Positions 36,672 through 48,512 of a stretch of DNA of 64,000 bases are shown one piece after another; position 1 is the first letter of the stretch, and each line of letters starts with the position of its first letter. The notes under the pieces were generated by a model. The model saw nothing but the letters and a program-made list of their open reading frames with translations. It was not told where the DNA came from and made no database searches. Where the stretch lies: positions 607,424,173-607,488,172 of the forward strand of contig NC_081408.1 of NCBI RefSeq assembly GCF_030272615.1. Direction: 5' to 3'. The position numbers were made by a program, and so were the translations under genes. Source of the stretch: Cryptomeria japonica. Its lineage: Eukaryota; Streptophyta; Pinopsida; Cupressales; Cupressaceae.

Positions 36672-39323
36672 TGGGCAGCAGCAGTAGGGGGAAATGTTCA
36701 ACTGGACTTGTCTTATGCTACTATTCCTATTGGTGGCAATCAGGTCAAACTATACAGGGAGCCACGGGCTCCTAAGGTAATTGAAAATGTAGACCCTAGT
36801 ATGCTTAATTGTATGATTGATGTAGATTTAGATAATTTCAGACTTCAACCAATATCACCTCAATTGAAGAATACTGACCCAATTGTAGTCGAGCTACAAG
36901 CACAGCAGTATGGGTTATGGCAAATGTATTTCGATGGAGCTTGCTCCAAAGAAGGATCTGGAGCAGGGGTTCTTTTTGTATCCCCGTCAGGCATAACTTT
37001 CAAATACTCATTCTTATTGGCATTCCAGTGCACCAATAATACTGCAGAGTATGAAGCCCTATTATTAGGACTTGAGGTTGCAAAAAGGCATGGAATCCAA
37101 CTGTTGAAAGTAATGGGGGATTCAGAATTGGTTGTCTCTCAGGTGAGATCTAGATATGCATCCAAGAATGATAGATTGAAGCAATATAAGCATGCTGTTT
37201 GGGATGTTATTGAGCATTTTGATGCATTTTCTATCAATTGGATAGAGCGAACAAAAAATATTATGGCAGATTTCTTAGCTAATGTTGCTTTGAAAAATGA
37301 TGATGCAACGCTAACCGGTATTTCCACTGTGGAAATAAAATCTAGGCCAGCCATCCCTGATAATGTGTATAATTGGCAAGTTTTTACTAATGATGAAGAT
37401 ATTCTTAGGTTTATCCAATGTGTTGATGATTATGATGGACAAAAGATTGATTGCAATGCATTGGTGGAAGTGGTGGATAATAGAGAGACAGTGTTTGGAA
37501 ATGATATTGTCCAGTTGGAAACCAATGAGATACCTAAAGGGTTGGTGGAGCTAGAGAGTATGTTTAGTTATAATGATAGTCATTTACACCAGCAATCTAC
37601 CACCAAGTTAGAAGAATTGGAGGAGGTGAATTTGGGGACAGAATCATTCCCCAAGCTAGTATATATTGGAAAGAAATTACCCCCCCATGTTAGGACTAAC
37701 CTTATCAATTTATTGAAAAGGTATAAGCATGTTTTTTCTTGGTCTTATGAAGACCTAAAGGCATATAGACAAGATCTTTTTCAGCATGAAGTTCCCTTAC
37801 TTCTAGATGCTAAGCCTTTCAGACAGAAACAGAGACCTATCAATCCCTTATTGGAAACTAAAATGCAACAAGAGTTGACTAAATTGAGAGAAGGGGGGAT
37901 TATCAAACCAATAAGACATTCTTCATGGGTCTCTAATCTGGTCCCAGTAAGAAAGAAGAATGGAGACATCAGATTGTGTGTTGATTTTAGGAATCTTAAT
38001 GTTGCCTCCTTAAAAGATAATTACTCATCCCCAAATATGGAAGCAATGCTACAAAGAGTGACAGGATGTGATCTTTTATCCATGATGGATGGTTTCTCAG
38101 GATACAATCAAGTGCTCGTAAAGGAGTCTGAACAATTTAAAACAACTTTCACTACTCCATGGGGAACCTATGTATATGTGAGAATGCCATTTGGATTAAA
38201 AAATGCAGGGGCTACATTTCAGAGAGCTATGGATGTGGCTTTTAAGGAATTCATAAATATCATTATGGTGGTTTACCAAGATGATCTAACCTGTTTCTCA
38301 AAGAGAGATGATGATCATTGTGGACATCTAGAGAAGGTGTTCGATAAAGCCTTGGAATTTGGTGTATCACTGAACCCCAAGAAATGTCATTTTGGGGTCA
38401 CTGAAGGAAAGTTATTGGGACATATAGTTTCCAAGGAAGGGGTAAGAATAGACCCTGAAAGAATTGAAGCACTTAACAGAGTATCTGAACCTAAAAATGT
38501 GAAAGGTATCCAATCCTTTTTAGGCAAAGTGAATTTTGTCAGGAGATTCATTGCAAACTTCGCCGAGATAGTGAAGCCTATTGTCAAGTTGCTCAAGAAG
38601 GACACAAAGTTTCATTGGGATCAAGAAGCTTCAAAAGCTTTTGATGAGATTAAAAAGGCAATCCAGGAAGCACCAGTGTTGAAATCCCCAGATTATGGTA
38701 AGCCTTTTTCTCTATTTTCTTTTGCTTCATATCACACGGTGGCTGCAGTATTATTACAAAAGGACAATGAAGGATATGAACATCCCATAGCCTTCTATAG
38801 TAAATCTTTGCAGGCAGCAGAACTAAAATATGAAACCATGGAGAAACAAGCTTATGCCTTAGTTAAAGCTGTTAAAGCTTTTAGGCCATATCTGGTAAAT
38901 GCAAACATCATTGCTTATGTTCCACATGCTGCAGTTAAAGATATTTTGTCTCAGTCTGAAGTTACTGGGAAGAGGTGTAGATGGATCAATAGAATTCAGG
39001 AGTTCAATTTGGAGATAAAGATCACTAAATTGGTGAGAGGGTTAGGTTTGGCTAAGCTCATGACTGAGTCAAATCTCATGAATGTAGAAATACACAATGT
39101 TGAGGTTAGAGATGTTTTGGTTACTAGTATTGAGAGACAACCTTGGTACACAGAGATAATCCAAGTATTGAAAGGTAACATACTCCCAGAAGAAATGACG
39201 CAAAATCAGAAGAGAAGTTTGAAGCTTAAATCTCAAAAGTATGTACTCGTTCAGGGTGATCTTTTTTGGAGAAAAAGAGATGGAGAGTTACTAATGTGTT
39301 TGGATGAATTTCAAGCTAAATAG
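36672..39323 (+). pseudogene. Archaeal-type RNase H, RT and gypsy RNase H of G1, in that order
   Basis: Same frame as gag. At about 36915-37300 lies an RVT_3/archaeal-type RNase H with all four acidic residues: MYFDGACSKEGSGAG, NNTAEYEALLLGL, VMGDSELVVSQV and IMADFLANVAL. RT follows at about 37785-38500 with GGIIKPIRHSSWVSNLVPV, LLSMMDGFSGYNQ, MPFGLKNAGATFQRAM and the active site YQDD at 38274-38285. The gypsy RNase H at about 38690-39050 has LFSFASYHTVAAVLLQ where the usual catalytic Asp is missing, so it looks like a relic. A TAG at 39321 ends the open stretch. The enzyme copies element RNA; the first domain probably removes the RNA template. Confidence 0.9.
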
Positions 39324-40399
39324 GTGTTAATTGAAATGCATGATGGAGTATGTGGAGGTCACTATTCTGCTAAGACTACTGCTGGTAAGATAATACGGGC
39401 TGGGTATTATTGGCCTACTTTATTTAAAGATACCCATGCATATGTTCGAAGATGTGATCCATGTCAAAGATTTTCTTCTAAGCTCAAGTATGAAGGAGCC
39501 TTACCCCTAAATCCAGTCTCTGTAGAAGCCCCTTTTGTCCAATGGGAATTGATTTTATTGGAGAAATTGTTGAGAAGTCAGGAAGAGGTCATGGATGGAT
39601 TATAGTGGCCACTGATTATTTTACCAAATGGATAGAAGCCATCCCTACAAAAAGAGCTACTAGTAAAATTGTCATTGATTTCCTGATGGATAGTATTGTG
39701 ACTAGATTTGGAACACCTGCAAAATTGGTAATGGATAATGCTATGTGTTTCAGATCAGAAGAATTTGTAGGTTTTTGCAATAGCCATGGTATACTCATGT
39801 CATACTCATCACCTTATCACCCTCAGGGGAATGGACAGGCAGAATCCAGCAATAAAAGCCTGTTGAATATCATCAAGAAAATTTTAGAAGAAAATAAAAG
39901 ATCTTGGGATCAAAAGTTGAAGTTAGCTCTGTGGGAAGATAGGATAACAGTTAAAAAATCCATTGGAATGTCACCTTTTGAGTTGGTTTATGGTACACAA
40001 GCCAGATTACCGGTAAATAACCTTCTTCCAGTGTATAAGTTTTTGCAGGATGAGGACATGGAGATATCTGAACCAATGGAAAATAGAATGATCCAAATTG
40101 TAGAAATGGAGGAGCTTAGGACTTCTGCTCATAAGAAAAATCAGAAGATCCAGTTGCAGTCAAAGTATCTTTTTGATAAAAGGACGTCATTAAGGAAGTT
40201 TCAAATTGATGACATGGTTCTTCAGTGGAATGCAAAAGGACAAGATAAAGGAAAGCATAAAAAATTTGAATCACTATGGATTGGCCCTTTTGTGGTTTGT
40301 GACCTGAATGGTAAGGATTCATATTTTTTGAAGAATATGAATGATGAAATGCAGGAATTTCCAGTGCATGGACAATTCCTAAAGCATTACTTCTCTTAA
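39324..40399 (+). pseudogene. Integrase of G1 (one-base deletion)
   Basis: Continues the pol frame: a zinc-binding region with MHDGVCGGHYSAKTTAGK, AGYYWPTLFKD and RRCDPCQRF. Near 39544 one G is missing from a G run, moving reading to the frame open to 40399. The DDE residues are present in ATDYFTKWIEA, VMDNAMCF and GQAESSNKSL. SIGMSPFELVYG and a C-terminal chromo-less tail ending VHGQFLKHYFS follow. Apart from the deletion it looks well kept. Confidence 0.9.
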
Positions 40400-40546
40400 T
40401 GTCCATGCACGGTAGGTCCTTTGTTTGTATATATTTTGTTTTCTTTCTTGTTTCCCTGGTCTTGGTCTGTGTTTTGGTCTATTTCTCTGGAGTTTCTGAG
40501 TTTTCTTGTGTTGATCTCGCAATCAACCATCCCCAGTCAGAGCCGC
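40400..40546 (+). other. Short 3' spacer of G1, no clear PPT
   Basis: The 147 bases between integrase and 3' LTR hold no gene. The bases just before the LTR (CCCCAGTCAGAGCCGC) are not a clean purine tract, unlike those of all other elements here. Confidence 0.6.
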
Positions 40547-40880
40547 TATTATCACTATTTAAAATTGGGTTCTTCTATTCCCATAATTGGCTATGGTTCA
40601 TTGATTTTTCTTCGAATAGGCTGTAATCTCAAGCGCTTTAGCTCTGTTCTAAACCTTAGGGGTTTAAGGGTTTTGATTTTTTAGATTTTATCCTTTTGTT
40701 AAACCCTCTAGTTTCTAATCTTCTGTTACTTTATTCACTTAAGCTATGGGTCGTGGGGTCGTAGGAGGTGTTCCCCCTTATTGTTTGTCTAGGTGGTTAC
40801 GTTGATTATTTGAAAAATTTATGCCTTGTATGCTTTTCTTCTAAAGTTGTCGGGCCCGGTAATTAGTGATCAGTTTGAGA

Positions 40881-41958
40881 GATGATCCAACGGTCTGCGC
40901 TATTTCGCAAGGGTAAAATGCTCACCCTTTAGGCCCACAAAATAGCGAGAATTAACGAGGACCATCCATGTGTCATGACGGAGGAAGTAAAGGGTATAGC
41001 TATCAAAGGTGGTTGAAGCCTCATGGCTTTCTTCTGGCGTATTAAAAGGTAACACATGGCACAAGGCACCACAGTCGGTGGGTTAGGATTAAAAGTTCGA
41101 AGTGGGCCCTAGAGATGACCTAGCAGGAACAACTGTTAACAATCTATTGAGACCCCGTGGATTCCTTCTGGCAAGTGACAGAGTGACAAGTCAGCTCTGA
41201 AAGTGACAAGGCGCCAGGTGTTAGTGACATGTCCGTGGGCCCACCGTTCCTGAGAACCTTTTCAGAGGATTAAATGCTGATTAACAGCAGGGATGATCCG
41301 ACGGTCCGCGCTATTTTGCAAGGGTAAAATGCTCACCCTTTAGGCCCGCGAAATAATGAGAATTAACGAGGACCGTCCACGTGTCATGATGATGACATGA
41401 GAGATAGACCTATTGAGACGAAAGTGGGGCCCCTCGTGGTTTCTTTTGAGCAAATGAGAAAATGACAAGTTAGCGCCGCAGGTGACTGGATGCCAGGTGT
41501 TAGTAACGTGTCCGCAGGCCCACCATTCCTGAGAACCTTTTCAGAGGATTAAATGCCGATTAACTGCAGGGATGATCCGACGGTCCGCGCTATTTCGCAA
41601 GGGTAAAATGCTCACCCTTTAGGCCCGTGAAATAGCGAGAATTAACGAGGACCGTCCACGTGTCATGATGATGATGTGAGAGATAGACCTGTTGAGACGA
41701 AAGTGGGGCCCCTCATGGTTTCTTTTGGGCAAATGAGAAAATGACAAGTTAGCGCCGCAGGTGACTGGATGCCAGGTGTTAGTAATGTGTCCATGGGCCC
41801 ACCGTTCCTGAGAACCTTTTTAGAGGATTAAATGCCGATTAACTATAGGGATGATCCGACGTCCGTGCTATTTCGCAAGGGTAAAATGCTCACCCTTTAG
41901 GCCCGCAAAATAGCGAGAATTAACGAGGACCGTCCACGTGTCATGATGATGACATGGT
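40881..41958 (+). repeat. Four-copy palindromic tandem array in the G1 3' LTR
   Basis: Units start at 40881, 41292, 41571 and 41850, with the same 411/279/279 spacing as in the 5' LTR. The array structure therefore pre-dates the insertion. G-boxes (CCACGTGTC) are kept in units 2-4. Single decayed bases in the arms show that the palindromes are losing CpGs independently. Confidence 0.85.
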
Positions 41959-41979
41959 CAAAAAGTGAGCCCGTCATAG

Positions 41980-41986
41980 TATAAAG
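41980..41986 (+). promoter_or_regulatory. Candidate TATA box, G1 3' LTR
   Basis: TATAAAG, identical in sequence and position to 28280-28286. In the 3' LTR it would drive the ORF at 42403. Confidence 0.5.
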
Positions 41987-42402
41987 AAAGACACGCGGTC
42001 AGTATCAAGTGGAATGCGAAGGGATTTTTAAGGCCAATGATTGGATGCCACGTGGTATTATGTAGCCAATAGAAAAGTGGGATCCAGACTAAAGACAAAG
42101 CCATCAGTAACCAAAGGTAACAGTGAAACACTTGCAGGAATATTATGACCTGTTGGAGTGAAAAATATGAATTCTCGTATGAATTCAATTTTGAAGGGAC
42201 GACCGAAGCATGCGGAATGAATGTTATAGTTAAGGCTCTGAGTACAAGTATTTGATTTCCTAACAACCTAGTAAAGATATCTTTTAAAAGATTTTGCAGA
42301 AGAGCAGACGCAGAGTTATCTTTTTCAAATACAAAGCAAGCGGTTCGGTTACAGAGCAAATTTCAAGCAAGCATCAGATTCTCTCATATTTTGTAGCAAT
42401 TC

Positions 42403-45400
42403 TTGTGTGGTGTTTTAAGTAGAATCATTCTCGTGTTGCAGGATTGTTCAAGAGTGATATTCATTTTCTTGCATTTTCAAATTGCTCCTAAAAGGGAATT
42501 TTTCGGCAAGGTTAATTATTTAGAAAGAAGTGTATGTGATGATTTTTTAGAACAGTTGACATTGTCAACTAACCAGGCATCAAAGGCCAAAGAGTTAGTG
42601 CCCAGGGCTCCCCATCTGAAGATAGGAAAAGGGTTGTATGACAAAGGTAATTGGCTGAGAGACCCACGGGTTGGACTGTCCGGGTTGGGGCTGTTTAGAG
42701 TCAGACTTGGAATGAGAAATTCTCCTGCTCCTCAAAACAGTATTTGGGAACTAGATGTTGGGAAATTAGTAGTCCCAGGGGTATTCATGGATACAGACCT
42801 GCTAACCCAAATGGCATTGAATTATGATCCAGTCACAAGATGCATTCGGGATGTAAATGGAAAAACCCTTGTGGAAATTAATGCGGAAGAATTAAGGATA
42901 GCATTTGGGCTCAATGAGTTCACAAACTTCCTGGAACCCATAAATTTCACATCACTAGCCCAAGTGTACAGTGCACAGAGGAGTCATCTCAGGAATGGGC
43001 CTCTTAAAAATTTTTTTCTAAAAGTAGGAGGGTTAGCAGTTGTAGGGCCCAACACACAAGAGCCATTTTCATTGAGTATGTTTACCTTGAGGGCTAAAGG
43101 AATGTATTGGGCACTTTGCCAGGTTCTAGGAGAGGATGCTGAAGCAAATATGCCAAATCATTACCTGCTAATGATTGTTCAAATTTTGAATCCTTCTCTT
43201 GCTATCACATTCGACTATGCTTCTTTTATTGCCGATGCTATCCATGGAGGGCTGACAGGAATAAAAAATGGAAAGTTGGATAGACCTTTCGGATGGTATT
43301 CACTCTTAATGCACCTTTTTCTCTTCAAAGGTGGTGATTATTTTGCTATTGGATTAGACCTGGTTAAAGAGAAGGAAGGAGAGAAAATGCCAATGCAATT
43401 ATGGAGCACTGTGTTGTCATGGGACAGAGAGGATGCTAGTTTCCTAAAGTTTGATAAATATTTTGCATCCAAAATAAGGACTCTCCTTTGCTCTGATAAC
43501 CCAAGAGTCCCCAAGGTTCTTCTGGAGTTCATAAGGCCAAAAGAATTCGCAGAGAACATCAAAATTGTTCATAACTAGGGCGATATGTATTTATATCTAG
43601 TCTCCACGGTTTTCAGAGTTTTTGGTCTCAGGGGTACTCCATTTTTGTTACCTTACCAGGTCCCTCTCAAAGTGGGAATAGCTGAGATTCTTAGACAGAT
43701 TGGTGGCCTACAAGAGGTAGAGTTAACAGGCAGAGGTAAAGGGACTATTTTCCCTGCAGCTACCATAGCCCACCAATTCATAATTACAAAAGGAGGCTGG
43801 AATTGCTTTGAGGATTTCCTCAAACCTTACCATTTATCCACTGCAGGGTCCAGGTGTGTTGATCCAGAGGACTTCTTCAATGGTATGTTCAGGAAGAAGG
43901 TAGCATGCAGAGGTAGGCCTCATCAATTCCAATTTCCTAAAGATCTCATCAGAAATGAATTTGATTTAGATGAGCAGGAATTAAGGAAAGAAAAGTGGGT
44001 GGCTTATAGGAAAGCCTTGGATTTTGTGCATCAGTTTGATGCTAGCTATGACCCATTGTCTAGCTTCTTCCCATTGGAAGAAAAAATAAAATTTTTGATT
44101 GATTGTTTTGAAGATGTGATGCAAACACTGAAGGAGAAGAGGGAAGCTGTGATTAAAAGTGACCCTGAAAAAGCCAGAATGATCCTAAGCAGGTCAGCTT
44201 CCACCAAAGCAATTCCTCCTGGTGATTACACATTGCAAAAGAAATCGGGTTATAGTGTGCTGGTGCCTACTACAGGGGAGCCCTCTTCATCCAAAGGAAA
44301 GAGGAAAGTACAAGATGTCATTGACATCCAAGACAACCCGAAGAAGCAAAGGGTGGGGAACGAAGTGCAATTAGATACACCCTTGTATTCCCCATCCCAA
44401 TCCCCTATCCACATAGGAGATGAAAAAGCAGTAGTTGCACATCTCTTGCAGTTGGGTAGCTTAGGTGAAATTGCATACACCTATGATGAAGTGGAAGAAG
44501 GGATGCCAGAAGATCCCATTGATGCTGAAATGGACATCACCTCTACTGAACTTAAAGGCCAGGAGTGGGATCCTGAGATAAAAAAGGCAAGTAGTGCCTT
44601 TTTAGCTGATGACAACTTTGTCACATCAAAAGCATTCATGCAGTTCATTTGGAAACAGCATATAAATAGATATAATGCTAGATGTGAGAAAAGGAAGGTC
44701 AAGCAGCCTGATAAAGACCCGGCCTCAGTGGAGGAAGAAATAAAACAGGAGATGATGGAAGAATTCAAAACCATCACTCCTGAACAGGGAAGAGATCTAG
44801 TAGCACAAGCTGGAGTGCTCATCTTACCAGAGTGGGATATCGCTCATGCTTTGGTGCTAGATACAATAAGAAAAGAAACTAAACCCATGGAAGGGGTTAC
44901 ATTCAGTAAGGATAATGCTGCACTAGTTATGTGGTCCCTCAAGAAAAATGAGGGAAAGAAAGGCAAAGACACCCCAGGGTCAAGCCACCTTGGTGGATTA
45001 ATGGTAAAAAGAGTGCAGAGTACAGGGGTAGTAGAGGCTGCTAGCACTGTGCTAGAAACTACAAAATTTAGTGTTGTAGTGGCTGAAAAGGAAGCCAAAG
45101 AAAAGGAGGCCCTCAAAGTTAAGTTGGAAACAGTTTTGAAGGACTATAATAACGCCAAGGAGGAGGTGAGAGGTAAAGATAGAATCATTGCTAGATTACA
45201 AAACCAGTTGATGGGATAGCACCAACAAGGTGAGCCTTCAACATTGATGATTTCCTCCTCTCCTGCAAGACCTCCACCTACAAGCCCTATCATCAAATTT
45301 CCACCATCTCCAGCACCTTCCAGCTCCCAAATGATTGAGATTACTCCTCAAGAACTAGAAAACCTGAAACAAGCTCAGGCTTTGTATGCAGGAAAATATG

Positions 45401-46038
45401 AGGAAAAGGTAAAGGCCACAATCTCCAGTTTTGCAGATACGATAAATGCCTCATTGCTTCACAACAATGTGGGAAAAGTTATGGAGATATGGAATGAATT
45501 GAGGAGAGATAAATCCATTTTGACACCCATTTTTAACAAATGGAGGCCTAGGGAGCAAGATCTAGAGTTCATGTGTGTATCCTGTGATGAGGCAAGAGCC
45601 AATCCCATTATCAAAACCACTTCTGATGTCACTAAAGTTTTAATGCAATTGGCAGCAGATGTAGATAATGTGGATAGAAAGGTCAATTTATGTAAGAAGG
45701 AATTCACTAATCAAGTTTTTGAGTTGCTCCTAGGAATTTTTGCCAATCCGGATCAGTTGAAGGACAAGCAAATATGGCTCAAAGAGATAGAAGGCAAATT
45801 GTTAGCAAGGGTTAAGGGAATCATTGATCTTGATGATACCTCTTTCTTTGTTATAACAATACAGGAAATAGAAAAAATTAAATCACATTATGGTTTTCTT
45901 AATTCAGAAGTCAACAAACTGAGAAATTCCTGGAAAAGGTTGACTAAAATTAAGGATGATGTGATTAATTTTTCATGGCTGACAGAGGAGACATATAGTG
46001 AGTGGGAAGTTAAATATTCCACCCATGATCCGGAGTAG
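42403..46038 (+). pseudogene. LTR-encoded ORF of G1, 3' LTR copy (better preserved)
   Basis: Same 1,240-codon frame as 28703-32422, again with no indel. Only two private stops are present: TAG 43576 (TGG in the other copy) and TAG 45217 (CAA in the other copy). The shared TAG at 46036 gives a 1,211-residue product; reading past it, 27 codons lead to TAA at 46120. Residues of about 400-940 and 950-1211 are open here, so the two LTR copies together cover every position without a stop. The C-terminal part has PSPAPSSSQMIEITPQELEN, WNELRRDKSILTPIFNKW and a helical segment to NSWKRLTKIKDD. Function unknown. Confidence 0.8.
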
Positions 46039-47058
46039 TTGGAGAGCGCCCCTGAAAAGATAGAAGAGGTTGCAACCGAACAACCTGTTGAACAAATTGC
46101 AGAGGCTGAAAAGAGCGCATAACTGCCTTCACGCAAAAACTGCAATCTCTTCAATTTTTGAAATTTTTGTAACAAACTCTCCTCGAGAAGTCCGAAGCTT
46201 TGTGCATCCATGTTGTTATAAATGGATACCAGGACTAGAGGGAGAGGTATCACAAATTTTTGTAAGAAAATGCTGCAGAAATTTATCTGAGTCTTTCCAA
46301 ATTTCAATGGAGAATCAGAATTTCTTGTAATATTTCTTGAAATGAAGATCAATATACAGGCCATCGGTTTTGAGTAAAGCTTTGTGTTGTCTTCAATTTT
46401 GTTCACAAATTTATTTACTGTCTTTATTCTGAATAATCCAGGGTTGTTTGGTTTAAATGGAATTGCAAAGCAATCTCAGTATAAGTGTTTGTTAGCTTTT
46501 CTCTTTAGGAGGGAAATTAAATACGCGGGATCACTCATACCAGTAAATTCTTTGGAAGGAACTTTGAATTTTGAGGACCATAGCTTAGTCTAGAATGATT
46601 GAATTCTTGTATGTGTCAGGTATGTATAAGGATAAGTGGAAACCAGGCCGATGGGAAGCATAAAGATATATTGTTTCAGGAGTTTTATTTGATTTTAGGT
46701 GACTCTATAACCCTGGATAAGGCACTAGTATTAATCAAGGTTGTTTATTGCATACTTTGTTGATAAAAAATGCTGAAGTTAAGTATAGTTTCCATTCTTT
46801 GTTTTCAGTTGATTTCAAGGTGAACAAATCCACTAGTTTTCTGGATTGGTTTGCTGTGGTTTTATTGTTTGAAAGTGTGAAGTTAATTCACAAAGGTATA
46901 CCCACCTGGGCTCTAAGGAAGCCCGAAGTGTAGAAGGTCTAATCAAACCTTGTCATATGTTGTCTCTGGAATTTCCTTGCCTTTGATGTCTTCTCGGTAC
47001 CCAGTTTAAATCATATTATTCTAAGGACATTGAAGGGAATCAAATTTTGAGGACAACA

Positions 47059-48512
47059 CAGAGATCGACCACCTACAATGAACCAATCATACTCCACCAA
47101 TCCTACTATGTTCAGAACACATTTTCCCTATTTGGAAAACACAACACCTCCTTCAGTGTGCACTTGCCAAACACCTATGAAGCGATCACAGAGTTAGCCT
47201 CACCTACCCTGCTCAGCACCTAGGCACTCAGCCTCAATCATGACATCAAATCAGATCTCTATCCTCTGATCATTCTCTAGACACACCCTTCTTCTCTCGA
47301 CCCACGAAACATGCTATTGACATTAATATCGACCAGCCACCACCTACTTCACCAACAATGCATGATCCATTGCTTTGACAGTTGATCTCCACATGGCATA
47401 TCTATTAGCATCCACCTCTATTGAGTCTTCTGACTCACTTTAGACAAGATCACTAACCAACCATGCAACTAGGTTCATCTACTAGTTCACAAACCCTATC
47501 GGTTATACCCTAACCAGTTTGCCTTCAACCTTGCACTTTGTTGCTCTTTTGGTGGAACACTTTAACCAGTCACTTCACATGCTCATCTTTATCAAACAAA
47601 AGCCTTTCAGTGCTACTCTTTTGCATGCTTATTGGTGGACATCTATATTGGTGAAATCTTTTGCATGTATATAGGTAACATACCATGTATAACGGTGGAA
47701 CCAAACTCCATCTGCATTCCTGCAACATTCTATGTCTGCAGTTGTTCACCATTCCTTTTTCCTTAATCAGCTCGAACATTATCTCAATCGATCTATCAAC
47801 ATGACATACCAATCACTCCTTTACTCTTCATTCTTTGTCTCACTGGCTCAACATGTCTACCAAGTTGATCTGGTGCATATCTCTGATCTCATGCACCTAA
47901 GGAAACATTGTTTCACCAGTTGATCCAATGTGAGCCTTCAATCACTTTCCTTCTACTCTTATTTCTTATCTCGAAGGACTATGATGCATTCCATGCATAA
48001 TAGGAGGCAAGCTTCACTTACCGATGGGAGTGGATCCTTGTCATAGACATCTGGTATTGCACCAATATGGCTTCCCTATTAGAGCAGGCATATCATCAAG
48101 CAAGAACATACTCACTAGTTGGGCACACTCTTTGTGGGTCTTCACATCATCTAGTGACTGCATCTTTATCTGGTGGGAGTCCTATTATTTCATATCCAAA
48201 CATCCAATAGCATACCAATTGGCACTTCTTCATCACCTCACCATGCTTGCTCATAGGCCGGTCAGCAATAATGCACTGCCAACATACCACTTACTAGTCG
48301 TTATACCATACCGGTCTCTTTTCCATGTCTTCAACACAAGTCAACACTAACTTGTGTACTAGTGACTCTAGTGACCACTATGCTGGATGACACTCTCTTC
48401 CTTACCAGTGACCTGCTATGCTAGTTGACATCAATGACAACCCTACTCATCAATCTCTCATACTAGTTGCCATCCTATATCGATTGACATCAATGACAAC
48501 ATAATGCCAATA
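47059..48512 (-). repeat. C1 LTR copy 2, segment 3 of 3
   Basis: After the G1 duplication the C1 LTR continues and aligns with 5348-6831 of LTR copy 1. It ends TGCCAATA at 48512, where copy 1 has TGCCAACA. This is the outer end of the C1 tandem. Confidence 0.85.

Larger units (their letters stand above)
26846..47058 (+). mobile_element. G1: 20.2 kb Ogre/Tat-like Ty3 element with ORF-bearing 6.5 kb LTRs
   Basis: LTRs 26846-33358 (6,513 bases) and 40547-47058 (6,512 bases) flank a 7.2 kb interior with gag, protease, archaeal-type RNase H, RT, gypsy RNase H and integrase. Flanks TAGAG (26841-26845) and CAGAG (47059-47063) are a 5-bp TSD with one transition. The rejoined target matches the C1 LTR copy at 5330-5350. 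The PBS and the overall length resemble Ogre/Tat elements. LTR divergence is a few percent by eye, so it is the youngest dated insertion. Each coding region is broken by stops, so this copy is not autonomous. Confidence 0.9.
40547..47058 (+). repeat. 3' LTR of G1
   Basis: Same contents and order as the 5' LTR. It starts TATTATCACT, so the canonical TG has become TA. It ends GGACAACA at 47058, followed by the TSD CAGAG. The tail 46123-47058 has no further gene. Confidence 0.9.
3026..48512 (-). mobile_element. C1: tandem copia-like element (LTR-internal-LTR-internal) with nested insertions
   Basis: On the minus strand the order is: LTR copy 2 (48512 to 10218, split by C2 and G1), PBS, gag, PPT at 6845-6832, LTR copy 1 (6831-4297), a second PBS at 4296-4281, a second gag, and a breakpoint near 3026. 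The LTR at 4297-6831 therefore serves as the 3' LTR of one unit and the 5' LTR of the next. Such tandems arise from unequal recombination between elements. No integrase or RT is visible in the complete internal unit (6832-10217, 3.4 kb), so it looks non-autonomous or internally deleted. The two LTRs differ by about 14% in a 270-base sample, making this the oldest of the dated elements. Confidence 0.8.
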
